NCBI RefSeq assembly: GCF_002946835.1
Contig: NZ_CP026652.1
Coordinates: 1,240,001 to 1,304,000 of the forward strand
Length of the DNA: 64,000 nucleotides
Direction of reading: 5' to 3'
Source: Streptomyces dengpaensis
GTDB lineage: Bacteria > Actinomycetota > Actinomycetes > Streptomycetales > Streptomycetaceae
Position numbers and translations under genes: made by a program. Of the stretch, positions 36,912 through 49,613 are shown one piece after another (position 1 is the first letter of the stretch; each line of letters starts with the position of its first letter). Below the pieces are notes generated by a model that saw only the letters and a list, made by a program, of their open reading frames with translations, ran no database searches and was not told the origin of the DNA.

Positions 36912-38174
36912 TCAGGCCATGCGCCGCAGCCGACCCAGCAACATCCGACTGCGTCCGTGCCGGGTATCACCCTCGGGCAGCACCCTGTCCTCGTCGTCGG
37001 CCAGCCGCCGCACCAGTTCCGCCGCCGCGTGCCGCTCTCCCGTACGGACCAGCAGCACGGCGATCTCGTACCGCGTGTCCAGCACCGCGGGGTCACCAGG
37101 CCCGAGAAGGCTGCGCTGCTCGGCGAGGACCGACTTCAGCTCGTCCAGGGCCTCACGGGTGCGGCCGAGCGCGCCCACGCACAGGGCGGCTCCGGCTCGG
37201 GCGGTGAGAAAGTCGGCGCGCCCGAGGCCAGGGGCAGCCATGAGTTCCCCGTACTCCTCCAAGGCGCGGGCGGGGTGGCCGGACTGGCGCAGGGCGGCGA
37301 TTTCGGTCAGTCGTGGGTGCGCGAGCGCCGTAGCAGCAGCCGTCGTCCGTGCCGGGGCCCAGGCCGCGAGCAGGGCGGCCACTTCGGCCGCGGAGGCAGG
37401 CCGGTCCTCGGGCTTCTTCTCCAGCAGGCCCGCCACGAGCATCTGCAACCCGGTCGGGACGCCGGAGCGGCGCTCGGCGAGCGGAGGCACGGGCTCGTTC
37501 GCGTGCCGGTGGTACAGCATGAAGGGGCTGCCGTCGGTGAAGGGGGGCGTCCCGGTGAGCAGTTCGTAGAGGACACAGCCCAGCGAGTAGAGGTCACTGG
37601 CGGGCACGGTCTTGCCCACGGCCTGCTCGGGTGCCATGTAGACGACCGTGCCGGGGGTCGCGTTGGCCGCGGTGAAGCGGGTTTCGCCAGGCTGGGGTTC
37701 CAGGGCGGCCGCAACACCGAAGTCGAGGACTTTGATCTCGCAGCCCGGGGTGATCATCAGGTTCGACGGTTTCAGGTCGCGGTGCACGACGCTCTGGCCG
37801 TGGGCGTAGGCAAGCACGTCGGCGGCACGCCGTGCGACGTCTGCCGCATGCTCGACCGCTAGCGGGCCGTCGCTCTCGAGTACGGCGTCGAGGGCACGGC
37901 CCGGGACGAGGTCCATGACGAGGTAGAGCTCGCCCTCGTGGCTGCCGTGATCATGGACGGCGGGGATGCCCGGGTGGTCCAGCCGGCTGGTGAGTCGCGC
38001 CTCGCGCAGGAACCGGCGCTCCAACGTGGTGAGTTCGGCACTGCGGCTGCGGGGCGCGAGGAGCTTTATGGCCACTTCCCGGCCGTGGTCACGGTCGTAC
38101 GCCGCCCAGACGACCCCCATGCCGCCTCGGCCCAGCTCGTGCGTGAGCTCGTACCGTCCAAGGCTTCGCCGCAT
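36912..38174 (-). CDS. soluble Ser/Thr protein kinase with C-terminal helical repeats
   Basis: 420 residues. The kinase domain (~1-270) has LGRGGMGVV, VAIKLLAP, HRDLKPSN near 130 and DFGVA near 150. The activation loop leads to YMAPEQA. The last ~130 residues are alanine-rich helical repeats resembling TPRs (residues ~300-400), with no membrane segment. It follows another kinase gene and precedes drmD on the same strand. Kinases act in several phage defences (Stk2, PglW), so a role here is plausible but unproved. An operator half-site (TGTTCACA, 38270-38277) lies ~100 bases upstream. Confidence 0.85.
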   Translation of the reverse strand: MRRSLGRYELTHELGRGGMGVVWAAYDRDHGREVAIKLLAPRSRSAELTTLERRFLREARLTSRLDHPGIPAVHDHGSHEGELYLVMDLVPGRALDAVLESDGPLAVEHAADVARRAADVLAYAHGQSVVHRDLKPSNLMITPGCEIKVLDFGVAAALEPQPGETRFTAANATPGTVVYMAPEQAVGKTVPASDLYSLGCVLYELLTGTPPFTDGSPFMLYHRHANEPVPPLAERRSGVPTGLQMLVAGLLEKKPEDRPASAAEVAALLAAWAPARTTAAATALAHPRLTEIAALRQSGHPARALEEYGELMAAPGLGRADFLTARAGAALCVGALGRTREALDELKSVLAEQRSLLGPGDPAVLDTRYEIAVLLVRTGERHAAAELVRRLADDEDRVLPEGDTRHGRSRMLLGRLRRMA

Positions 38175-38272
38175 TGCGCCCGTCCCCAGTCCCGGCGCCC
38201 GCGGCGCCTGTCACACCCCTGCGGCCGGGAGCGGCGGGGCGCACCCGGTCAGCGAGGGCATCCTCTCACTGT

Positions 38273-39232
38273 TCACACGGGCCTCGGCCCCTGCGGTACG
38301 ACGAAAGGGCGGCGTGGGTCCTCGGGCAGACCGCGGCGGGTGGCCAGCCCTGGGTCAGATTCCGGAAGGTAGGGGGCGAGGGCCGCGTAGACCTCGGTGG
38401 CGGAGGAGGGGCGGTCGTCCGGGCGCTTGGCGAGCAGGGCCGTGACCAGCTCCTGAAGGGCGCCGGGGACGTTCACGCCCGAGCCGGAGATGACGGGCGG
38501 GGGCGAGCTCAGGTGGCGGGAGGCCAGGAGCGCCGGCTGGTCTGTGGCGAAGGGCGTTCTGCCCGTGAGCATGTGGTGCAGCAGGCAGCCCACTGCGTAG
38601 AGATCGCTGCGGCCGTCGAGACGGTCTTGGCCCGAGAGCAGTTCGGGTGACGCGCAGAATATGTTGCCGATGCCCTCGCCGGTCATGGTCAGGCGCGGGT
38701 CGACGTCAGTGAGCAGCTTCACCAGTCCGAAGTCCAGGATCTTGACGACGCCGTCCCGCCGAACCATGACGTTCTGCGTCTTGAGGTCGCGGTGCACGAG
38801 GTCGGCGCCGTGGGCCGCGGATAGCCCGGCGCACAGCTGGGCGGCGACGGCGGCGGCCGAGGGCACGTCGAATCGTTCGCCCTCCTGCTGGTCGAAGAGG
38901 TACTCCAAGGTGGTGCCCTCGATCAGTTCCATCACCAGACAACAGGTGTCGTCCGTGATCGACGCGTCGAAGACCGTGGTGATGTTGGGGTGGTCGAGGC
39001 GCGCCGCGGCCTGCGCCTCCCTCTTGAAACGAGCCAGCGCCTCCTTGCGGCTCTGCGGGACGGCCAGCAGATCCGCGGCGATCGTCTTCACCGCCACGGG
39101 CCGCTCGAGATACAGGTCAGACCCTTGCCACACCTGCCCCATCACGCCTCGGCCGAGAACCGACTGCAGCTGGTAGCGGTCGCGCACCACTGTTCCCGCC
39201 GTGAATTTCTGCATTTCGCCCATCTTCCACAC
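38273..39232 (-). CDS. soluble Ser/Thr protein kinase
   Basis: 319 residues, almost entirely kinase domain: LGRGVMGQVW, VAVKTIAADL, HRDLKTQN near 148 and DFGLVKLL near 168. There is no membrane helix, so it should act in the cytoplasm. Alternative starts at codons 4 and 7 are possible; MQKFTAG (codon 7) has a GGAAG upstream. Divergent from the HTH-methylase gene, with the operator at 39263-39277 between them. It probably forms an operon with the kinase gene at 36912. Confidence 0.85.
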   Translation of the reverse strand: MWKMGEMQKFTAGTVVRDRYQLQSVLGRGVMGQVWQGSDLYLERPVAVKTIAADLLAVPQSRKEALARFKREAQAAARLDHPNITTVFDASITDDTCCLVMELIEGTTLEYLFDQQEGERFDVPSAAAVAAQLCAGLSAAHGADLVHRDLKTQNVMVRRDGVVKILDFGLVKLLTDVDPRLTMTGEGIGNIFCASPELLSGQDRLDGRSDLYAVGCLLHHMLTGRTPFATDQPALLASRHLSSPPPVISGSGVNVPGALQELVTALLAKRPDDRPSSATEVYAALAPYLPESDPGLATRRGLPEDPRRPFVVPQGPRPV

Positions 39233-39260
39233 TTCTCACACAGCGACTGCGTAGTTCTAC

Positions 39261-39289
39261 ACTGTGAACAAAGTCAATGAGCGTAGTAG
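39261..39289 (+). promoter_or_regulatory. methylase/kinase divergent promoter with island operator (site F)
   Basis: TGTGAACAAAGTCAA at 39263-39277 is the reverse of TTGACTTTGTTCACA, one base from the consensus in one half-site. On the plus strand ACTGTG and TAGTAG (39284-39289) are 17 bases apart with the operator in the spacer, as at drmA. It probably controls the methylase, and possibly the kinase too. Confidence 0.6.
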
Positions 39290-39357
39290 CCTTCCACGCA
39301 CCCCAGCCACTGGGACCCTGACCAGCCCAGCCGGCCAAGCACCTCGGAGACTGTTCG

Positions 39358-41343
39358 ATGAGTACAACCAACGCCGTACCCGTCAGCTTGGCCGAGATCG
39401 CCCGGATCGCCGGCGTGGGGCGCGCGGCAGTGAGCAACTGGCGCCGCCGTCATGACTCTTTTCCCACCCGCATCGGCGGCACCGACGTCAGTCCGCAGTT
39501 CTCACTGGCGGAGGTGGAGCAATGGCTGCGGGACAACGGCAAGCTCAAGGACATCGGTGGCCGCGAGTTCCTCTGGCCGCGGTTCGAGGCACTCGGCAGC
39601 AGGGACGAGTCGGGCTTGGCTGTCGCCGAGGCGGCCCGTCGAATGCGTGCTCCTCGTGCCCGGATTTCGCATTCCGAACTCTCCGCCGAAGCCCGAGAGT
39701 TGGTGGGCGAGGCGGCGAGGCTGGGGCGAAGCGAGGGGCAGCGCGAGACCTTTGAGTTCCTGCTGCAACGGTGGCTCGAAACGCATGTACGGCAGCTCAG
39801 CAGCACACCTCCGCAGCTCGCCTCGCTGATGACCCGGATCGCCCTTGCCGTCCGTCTCGGCGAGGGCGAAGGAGGGCTGACCGTCTTCGATCCAGCCTGC
39901 GGCACTGGGCATCTGCCTGCCGCGGCCGCGCAGGAATACGACGGTTCGGGCTTGGTAGTGCTGGGGTGCGAGCGGGATCCCGCACTCGCAGCGCTGGCCT
40001 CCGCCCGGCTCGGATTCATCACGGAGCACAGGGACGTCCGTACGGAGATCGCCACGGCTGACGCGCTGCGCGAGGATCCGTTCGCCGGGGCGCGAGCCGA
40101 CATCGCGGTCTGCAACCCACCGTTCAACGAACGCGACTGGGGCTATGAGGAACTCGCCACCGACCAGCGCTGGACACACGGACTACCCCCGCGGACCGAG
40201 CCGGAACTGGCCTGGGTACAGCACCTGCTCTCTCACCTGAAGCCCGGCGGGACAGCTGTCATCGTCCTTCCACCCGCCGTCGCGTCACGCAAGGCGGGCC
40301 GACGCATCCGGGGTTCCCTGCTGCGTACCGGTGCGCTTCGAGCGGTCGTGGCCCTGCCACCCGGCAGCGCACAACCGCACAGTGTGTCACTCCAGTTGTG
40401 GGTTCTGAGGGCAGCTCCGGACAGCCCCCTCTCCGCTCCACCCAGCCAGGACGCGCTACTCGTGGACGCCACACACTTCGCACGACCCGGCGCGCGCGAG
40501 CCGGGACCCGACTGGGACGCTCTCGGCTCATTCGTCCTCTCCGCCGTGGAAGCCCTCGACCGTCCGGACGATGACCTACCGGAAAGCGCCGTGCGCGTCC
40601 CCCTGCTCGACCTGCTGGACGACGAGGTGGACGTCACTCCGGGTCGCTACACCGCGTCGAGCACGGAACCATCCGGCATCGAACTCGCGACATCGTGGGG
40701 ACAGTTGGGGGCCTCCCTGACCGACCTGGCCGGTCAGGTGCAGTATCTTTCCAAACTCGGCTTCGAGGCCGAGACACCGCAGGCCACAGCTACCGTCGGG
40801 GACCTCGTCAAGGCCGGTGCCCTGACGCTCCGCGCCGGGCAACAACCATCGGAGACCGCGGCACCACCTCGTAAAACCGCCGTCCCGCTCCTTACCGTTC
40901 CTGACCTACTGATGGACGGCACTCCCAGCGGGCTACTCCTCGCCGACTCGGCACACACCATCGCGGAGGAGGGCGACGTCGTGGTCGCCGGAGTGATCAG
41001 GGCATTCAAAGCATGGGTGCACGAAGGACCGCCGATGGCCCTGGGTCCCCAGCTCTACTCCCTGCGGGTGGACCCGGAGAAACTGGATGCCCATTTCCTC
41101 GCCGGCTGTCTGCGCTCGCCCGCCAACGGACGCCAGGCAGGCACCCACGCCTCCAGCTCGTCCAGGGTTGACATCCGGCGCCTTCAGGTACTCCAACTTC
41201 CCCTGGAGGAGCAGGCGACTTACGCCGAAACCTTCCGTCGCCTCAAGGCCTTCGAGGCGCTTCTCACCAGGGCGGAGGGCCTGGGCAAGGGGCTGGTGGG
41301 CGACATGAGCGATCTACTCGCCGCGGGTGGGCTGATCATCTGA
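39358..41343 (+). CDS. HTH-N6-adenine DNA methyltransferase with specificity-like tail
   Basis: 661 residues. The N terminus is a helix-turn-helix (LAEIARIAGVGRAAVSNWRRR, residues ~8-60). The HsdM-like methylase has SAM motif FDPACGTGHLPAAAA near 176 and catalytic NPPF near 253. The last ~180 residues resemble a type I specificity half-domain (VPLLTVPDLL, then SRVDIRRLQVLQLPLEEQ). So one polypeptide could recognise and methylate DNA. There is no HsdR or separate HsdS nearby, hence no complete type I system. Divergent from the kinase pair and sharing site F with it. Confidence 0.85.
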   Translation: MSTTNAVPVSLAEIARIAGVGRAAVSNWRRRHDSFPTRIGGTDVSPQFSLAEVEQWLRDNGKLKDIGGREFLWPRFEALGSRDESGLAVAEAARRMRAPRARISHSELSAEARELVGEAARLGRSEGQRETFEFLLQRWLETHVRQLSSTPPQLASLMTRIALAVRLGEGEGGLTVFDPACGTGHLPAAAAQEYDGSGLVVLGCERDPALAALASARLGFITEHRDVRTEIATADALREDPFAGARADIAVCNPPFNERDWGYEELATDQRWTHGLPPRTEPELAWVQHLLSHLKPGGTAVIVLPPAVASRKAGRRIRGSLLRTGALRAVVALPPGSAQPHSVSLQLWVLRAAPDSPLSAPPSQDALLVDATHFARPGAREPGPDWDALGSFVLSAVEALDRPDDDLPESAVRVPLLDLLDDEVDVTPGRYTASSTEPSGIELATSWGQLGASLTDLAGQVQYLSKLGFEAETPQATATVGDLVKAGALTLRAGQQPSETAAPPRKTAVPLLTVPDLLMDGTPSGLLLADSAHTIAEEGDVVVAGVIRAFKAWVHEGPPMALGPQLYSLRVDPEKLDAHFLAGCLRSPANGRQAGTHASSSSRVDIRRLQVLQLPLEEQATYAETFRRLKAFEALLTRAEGLGKGLVGDMSDLLAAGGLII

Positions 41344-41445
41344 CAGCATCGCACAGGTTCGGGCGCTCTTCGCTGTCTGCGACGAACCACCGGCCCAGTC
41401 AATGGAGTTGGTGCGTCGCCCATGAGCGCCAGGAGCGCCAGGTCC

Positions 41446-43650
41446 TCAGCGGCGCCGCTTGCCGCCCCGTCTGCCGTTCTTTCGGTGGCCGCGCTGCTGA
41501 ACAAGGCCGACGTGGGCCTTGCGCTCCCAGGGCACACGCTCGGCGAGGGCCTGAAGGTCCGCGAGGCCCTCTCGGTCCGGGTGACCGGAGGCCAGAGCCG
41601 CCCGGAGGGCCTCTTCGGCCTCGCGACCCTGTTGGCGTAGTACCTCCCTCACCCCGTCGGCACCGGTCGCCTCACAGAGCTGCAACAGGCTTTCAGCGAC
41701 CATGAGCAGGCTTTCCGGCTCCGTGAGGTCCTCGGGGGTGAGAATCTCCCGGCGGGCCAGGAGGCTCAGCGCGGTGGGAGCCAGCGAGGGGTCCGAACGC
41801 AGGCTTCGCAGCAGGAGCTCCCCGTCGTCGAGCGATGAGACGAGGACGTCCAGCATGGCCTCGGCCCGGGTACGGAACGGCATGGTCCGCACCGCGCGGA
41901 CGAGCTGCTCCAGCGCCGCGGACCGGTCGCCGTGGACGGCGATCCACGCGGTGAGCTCCGCCCGGGCGGACTCCGGATCGTAGTGATCGGCGAGGACGCC
42001 CAGCAAACCGGCCGGCGCGGCCTGGGCAAGCTCGCCGATCAGGGGTGCGTCCCGGCCTTCGGCCAGCAGCCGACGGCGCACGGAGTCCGTTCCGAGGTCA
42101 GTGAGACGGATCAACTCGACCGGGCCCGAGTTCAGTTCGGACTTCAGTTTCCGGGCCCGCTGGGTGGCCTCGTCATCCAACAGAGCGTCACTCAACAGGG
42201 CGTCATCGGGCGGGGCGCCGTCCAACAGGGCGTCACCCGACAGGGTCTCGTCCAGCAGCGCGTCGTCCAGCGGCCCGGCAAGTCCGGTCGGCATCCCCGG
42301 CAGTATGCCGGACGGCGTCTCGAGGTCGTCATCGTCCTCGGCCGGTGTTCCGGCCCACCCCTCGAGGTCGTTCTCGCTCATCGCCAGATCCGCAAAGACA
42401 GGGTCGGCCATCCCCTGGTGGCACTCGATCGCCCCCAGGTCCTCCAGAACACCCAGCACGGTGCGCAGATCGTCATCGGCCTGTCCGAACCCGATGGAGT
42501 CCGTGGCCAAGACCTCGAGCAGGGAACTCGAGCGGTAAGCGAGGTTGACGGTGTCCCGCAGCCGGGGCCAGGGCATGGGGTACGGCAGGCTGTAGAGGGT
42601 TGCCAGTACGTCGGGCAGGACGACGTCGTACACGTCGTACTCGCCGAACAGCACGGATACTCCGTACCTGCCGCCGCGCCCGCCTCTCACTGGGCTGGGC
42701 AGCTCGCGGAACGCGTCGAACGCGCGCCGCCACAGTGCAAGCGGGTCGTTCAGCACAGGCTCGGCCTTGGCCACCGCGTACAGCCTCCCCTTGGCGACTC
42801 GTATCAGCCTGGCTGTCTTCGCCCACTCCACAAGGAGGTTGAGGCGCGGCAGGTCCGCGGACGAGCGGACCGAGTCCGTGTCATCTCCGGTGTCCAGCCG
42901 CTCCACGAGTTCCCGGGCATCTGACAGACGCAGCCTGCCGGAACCGGTAAGCGTCCTGCGGTCGCGCCCCGCCCACTCGGCCAAGCCACGCAGCTGCCGC
43001 AGGACCGGTGACCGGCCGGCCTGCTCCCGCAGGACGTCGTCGCCCGGGAGCGCGACCGGGAGCTGCGGCTCGGACCGTACGGGCCCGGAACTCCGCATGT
43101 GCCGCTCGACGATGGTCTGAAGCACCTCCGGGTCGTAGGGCACCTCGCCACCCTGTGCCCGCCCCACGAAGTCCTGCAACGCCTGCTCGTCGTGGACGTC
43201 GACGCCCCGCTCCGCGGCGGTAGTGATCCAGAACTTCGCCAGGCCCCAGCGGCTGCGGTCGGTCATCGCCTCCGCATAGCGGGGCGCCACCGCGTCGACG
43301 GCCTCCAGCACCTCGGGCAGGGACGCCCCTCGAGGATCGGCAAGATGGACGGCGTCCAGATACCGCAGCAGGCACCGCAGGGTGCCCGGCGCATCGGCGG
43401 GCTCCTCGTCGGGAAGTACGGTCACCGTCCGCGGAACCCAGTCGAGCAGGAACTCCTCGATGTGCCGCTGGTCCCACAGTCCCAGCCTGCCGTCCGGCGT
43501 ACCGAGATGGCGGTAGTCCAGCGCGGCTTCGACGACGAACGGATCGGCGTCGATCCCGTTCTCCCAGGCCCACTGTTCGAACCGGTGGACAAGAAGAGCA
43601 CAAACCGCCTCGTACTCGTTCTCCTCCGCGGGATTGAAGATCATCCGCAT
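41446..43650 (-). CDS. large conserved hypothetical protein
   Basis: About 734 residues, not recognised. It starts MRMIFNPAEENEYEAVCALL and is mostly helical. The first half resembles winged-helix/helical proteins found beside plant-pathogen-like SEC-C proteins in Streptomyces, but I cannot name a family. A low-complexity acidic segment with DALL/DALLDD repeats spans roughly residues 460-495, and the tail is arginine-rich (RRGGKRRR). It is convergent with the methylase. ATG 43650 is used rather than 43716 because the extra N-terminal residues look non-coding. Confidence 0.6.
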   Translation of the reverse strand: MRMIFNPAEENEYEAVCALLVHRFEQWAWENGIDADPFVVEAALDYRHLGTPDGRLGLWDQRHIEEFLLDWVPRTVTVLPDEEPADAPGTLRCLLRYLDAVHLADPRGASLPEVLEAVDAVAPRYAEAMTDRSRWGLAKFWITTAAERGVDVHDEQALQDFVGRAQGGEVPYDPEVLQTIVERHMRSSGPVRSEPQLPVALPGDDVLREQAGRSPVLRQLRGLAEWAGRDRRTLTGSGRLRLSDARELVERLDTGDDTDSVRSSADLPRLNLLVEWAKTARLIRVAKGRLYAVAKAEPVLNDPLALWRRAFDAFRELPSPVRGGRGGRYGVSVLFGEYDVYDVVLPDVLATLYSLPYPMPWPRLRDTVNLAYRSSSLLEVLATDSIGFGQADDDLRTVLGVLEDLGAIECHQGMADPVFADLAMSENDLEGWAGTPAEDDDDLETPSGILPGMPTGLAGPLDDALLDETLSGDALLDGAPPDDALLSDALLDDEATQRARKLKSELNSGPVELIRLTDLGTDSVRRRLLAEGRDAPLIGELAQAAPAGLLGVLADHYDPESARAELTAWIAVHGDRSAALEQLVRAVRTMPFRTRAEAMLDVLVSSLDDGELLLRSLRSDPSLAPTALSLLARREILTPEDLTEPESLLMVAESLLQLCEATGADGVREVLRQQGREAEEALRAALASGHPDREGLADLQALAERVPWERKAHVGLVQQRGHRKNGRRGGKRRR
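42176..42275. repeat. short degenerate tandem repeat within a coding region
   Basis: About five imperfect copies of a ~20-base unit around CAACAGGGCGTCA encode the (D)DALL(D/S) repeats of the hypothetical protein. Likely prone to length change. Confidence 0.6.
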
Positions 43651-43920
43651 GGTTTCCCGCTCTTGTCTTTCGCAGGGCTCTGTCTCGTTGCCCACGCTAC
43701 CGGCCGTGACGAACAAGCAGGTCCAGAACCGACAGGACGCCTAGAAGAGGTGCGGCAGTGCCGCCGCGGGTGCTCACCACGCAGGCGCACCGGTTCTCCC
43801 TGCCCTCCCCCGTCAGGCGCACCCGCCTGATGCGTCGCGGTGCGAGCGGAACAACCGCCGAGGACAGGGTGGGCGGCACCCTGGAGGAAGAGAAGGTGTG
43901 AAGGCGGGAGAGGAGGCGTG

Positions 43921-44835
43921 ATGCGGACCAGCGACGAGATCTATCACCGGGTCCGCTGGGACCCGCGGTTCGACCCGGCCCGGTTCGTGCTGGGGATCAG
44001 CCAGCGCGGGGATGTCCTCAAACGCATCCCGCTGCCTTCCTTCGTGCCCGGGGGCGACATCCCGTGGCACCGGGTGGTGTTCATCGAGGCGGACGGCGAG
44101 GTGGTCTGGGACCGGGCCACGGGTGTGGACCGCATCGACGCGTCGGGCGCCGGCCGGGTGCGGGACCCGCAAGCGGACCTGAGCTTCGACACGAGCTCCG
44201 GCGGGGGCGAGCCCGCCGGCGTCCTCGACGTGTCCCCGACGGCCCGCACGGCGGTGGCCTGGATCCCGCCTGCGGAGCTGTGGCCGCCGATCCAGGACAT
44301 CCGCCGGGACTACGATCCGCAGATCCACCGCTGGCCGCCGCACGTCAATGTGCTCTTCGGCTTCGTGCCGGAGTCCGACTTCGAGCGGGCGGCCCCGCTG
44401 CTCGCCGCGGCGACGGCCGAGACGCCGGTCTTCACCGCCCGGATGGACGGGGTGCGCACCTTCCGGCACAGGGCGTACTTCACGGTGTGGCTCGACCCGA
44501 CGGCGGCCGGCGAGGCGCCGTGGGCGGACCTGCACCGCGTACTGCAGCAGCGGTTCCCGCGCTGTCGTGGGCCCGCCAAGAACTTCACCCCACATCTGTC
44601 CCTGGGCCGGACCCGGGATCCGCGGCGAGTCACCGCGGACTGCGCCACCCGGCTCGACGCCATGACGGCGACAGTCTGGGAACTCGTCCTGCTCTCACGC
44701 AGGGGCGACGGGCCGATGCGGCCACGGGCCACGGTCGCCCTGCGCACGGGCGAGGTCCGCCGGCTGCCCGCGCCCGGCCCCGAAGCGCCGGGCCCGGAGG
44801 ACACGGCCTGGCTCTCCGAGATCACCGACAGGTGA
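43921..44835 (+). CDS. DUF504 (MJ1316) RNA-end domain fused to 2H phosphoesterase (LigT-like)
   Basis: 304 residues. Residues ~1-80 match the DUF504/MJ1316 domain ([16 protein letters not shown], then [19 protein letters not shown]), thought to recognise RNA ends. The second half is a 2H phosphoesterase with HVNVLFGF near residue 141 and HLSLGR near 225, as in 2'-5' RNA ligases and cyclic phosphodiesterases. Together they suggest tRNA or RNA repair after cleavage. A GGAGG ribosome site precedes the ATG at 43921; the frame opens 81 bases earlier. It lies at the edge of the defence island, so a repair role after RNA damage is an attractive inference. Confidence 0.82.
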   Translation: MRTSDEIYHRVRWDPRFDPARFVLGISQRGDVLKRIPLPSFVPGGDIPWHRVVFIEADGEVVWDRATGVDRIDASGAGRVRDPQADLSFDTSSGGGEPAGVLDVSPTARTAVAWIPPAELWPPIQDIRRDYDPQIHRWPPHVNVLFGFVPESDFERAAPLLAAATAETPVFTARMDGVRTFRHRAYFTVWLDPTAAGEAPWADLHRVLQQRFPRCRGPAKNFTPHLSLGRTRDPRRVTADCATRLDAMTATVWELVLLSRRGDGPMRPRATVALRTGEVRRLPAPGPEAPGPEDTAWLSEITDR

Positions 44836-45123
44836 GGCACATAGCCGGGTGAGGCAAGCCTGGCGTGCGCGGCCGGCGTGCTCGATCACCGCGAGTACAT
44901 ACAGCGGCGCCCCGGCGGCACCCACCTGGGCGGATGATTTATCGGCACCCGCAACCTAGGGTGGGGAGTGCAGGTCTGTGACACAGCCTGGGACGAGTGA
45001 CGAAGCAGGAAGACGCGCGACAGCGCCCAGTCCGCTGTAGGCCAGGCCACGACGAGCGGCGACCGGCGCGGACCGCGCGCACGCCGTCGGGCGTTGGGGA
45101 TGGACCAAGGGCGGTTCTGAACC

Positions 45124-48800
<3,677 letters not shown>

Positions 48801-49126
48801 TCCTCCCTCGGGGCCCGGATGCCGGCTTCCGGCTTCTCCTAGCGGTGGCACATCCGGTACGAGCGGTAGCTGGTCGCGGACGAACGGCATGAGCCGACCC
48901 GAACCGGCGCTCACCGTTGTCGATGTTATTCATCCGGCGTAGCGTGCTTATTGAATAAGGATTGCCACCCAGTATCGGGCCATGCGAAAAAAGTAATTCA
49001 GAGGTCAATTCGGAGAACATTTTTGCCCGAGCGGAGGTGTGCAACCTGCCGCGACGTGCCGCCGCCGTCCGCGCGGCCGATGCGAAGTGGGTACAGAGAT
49101 TTCGCGATGAGGGGAGTGAAGCCCCA
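48801..49126 (+). promoter_or_regulatory. long leader and promoter of the PQQ operon
   Basis: A gene-free 326-base gap. TTGTCG (48917-48922) and TAGCGT (48940-48945) are 17 bases apart, a good plus-strand promoter. It would give a ~175-base AT-rich leader before the ATG at 49127, long enough for post-transcriptional control. A small GCCGG-CTT-CCGGC hairpin (48821-48833) may terminate katG. No known riboswitch was recognised. Confidence 0.4.
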
Positions 49127-49588
49127 ATGACGACCGCGCAGGAGCGAACCGAACTGCTCAACAAGATCGGGTTGGCCGCGCAGAACAAAGCAGCGCTGGG
49201 TCAAGTGCTGGGAACCGGAAGCATTGGGGAGGCCCATGAGGGAATGGATGGCCGCTTGCAGGCCACCATTCGTATCAACCCTGATGAGCTGACCTGGGAT
49301 CCCTCTATTCTGGTCATGCCTCATGAAGGCGATATCGAGCTCGAGCTCGTCAATGACGACCTGAACACGCACTGCGCGCTCCTGCCGAGCAATGGCGACC
49401 GGAAGTTCATCTGGTTGGTGAACCATTCGCGAGGCCGGGCGACCCTCAACCTCGACGGGCCGGGCTACTACTGGTTCGGCTCGCCCACGGGCAATGACGA
49501 GGGCCGAGGGCTGACCGGGGCCATCGTCGTCCTGGGGGACGCTCCGCCGGAGGCTCGCCTCGACCGTCCCGAACAGCCGCGGCCATAG
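49127..49588 (+). CDS. PQQ-cluster cupredoxin-like small protein
   Basis: 153 residues. The C-terminal ~100 residues look like a beta-sandwich of the cupredoxin type: MPHEGDIELELVNDDLNTHC, then NLDGPGYYWFGSPTG. There is one histidine-cysteine pair but not a complete type 1 copper ligand set, so metal binding is uncertain. There is no signal peptide. Similar small proteins precede PQQ dehydrogenases in actinobacteria (MSMEG_3727-type, as I recall). It lies 25 bases before the dehydrogenase gene and is probably a partner for folding or electron transfer. ATG chosen by the GAGGGGAG site. Confidence 0.65.
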   Translation: MTTAQERTELLNKIGLAAQNKAALGQVLGTGSIGEAHEGMDGRLQATIRINPDELTWDPSILVMPHEGDIELELVNDDLNTHCALLPSNGDRKFIWLVNHSRGRATLNLDGPGYYWFGSPTGNDEGRGLTGAIVVLGDAPPEARLDRPEQPRP

Positions 49589-49613
49589 GAAGAAGAAGGA
49601 GGAGGCGGTGTAA

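Noticed and set aside
42176..42275. CRISPR-like array
   Set aside because: Units are ~20 bases, degenerate, without unique spacers, and lie in frame within a coding sequence.
39358..43650. Complete type I restriction-modification system
   Set aside because: No HsdR motor nuclease or separate HsdS is present; only a fused methylase.
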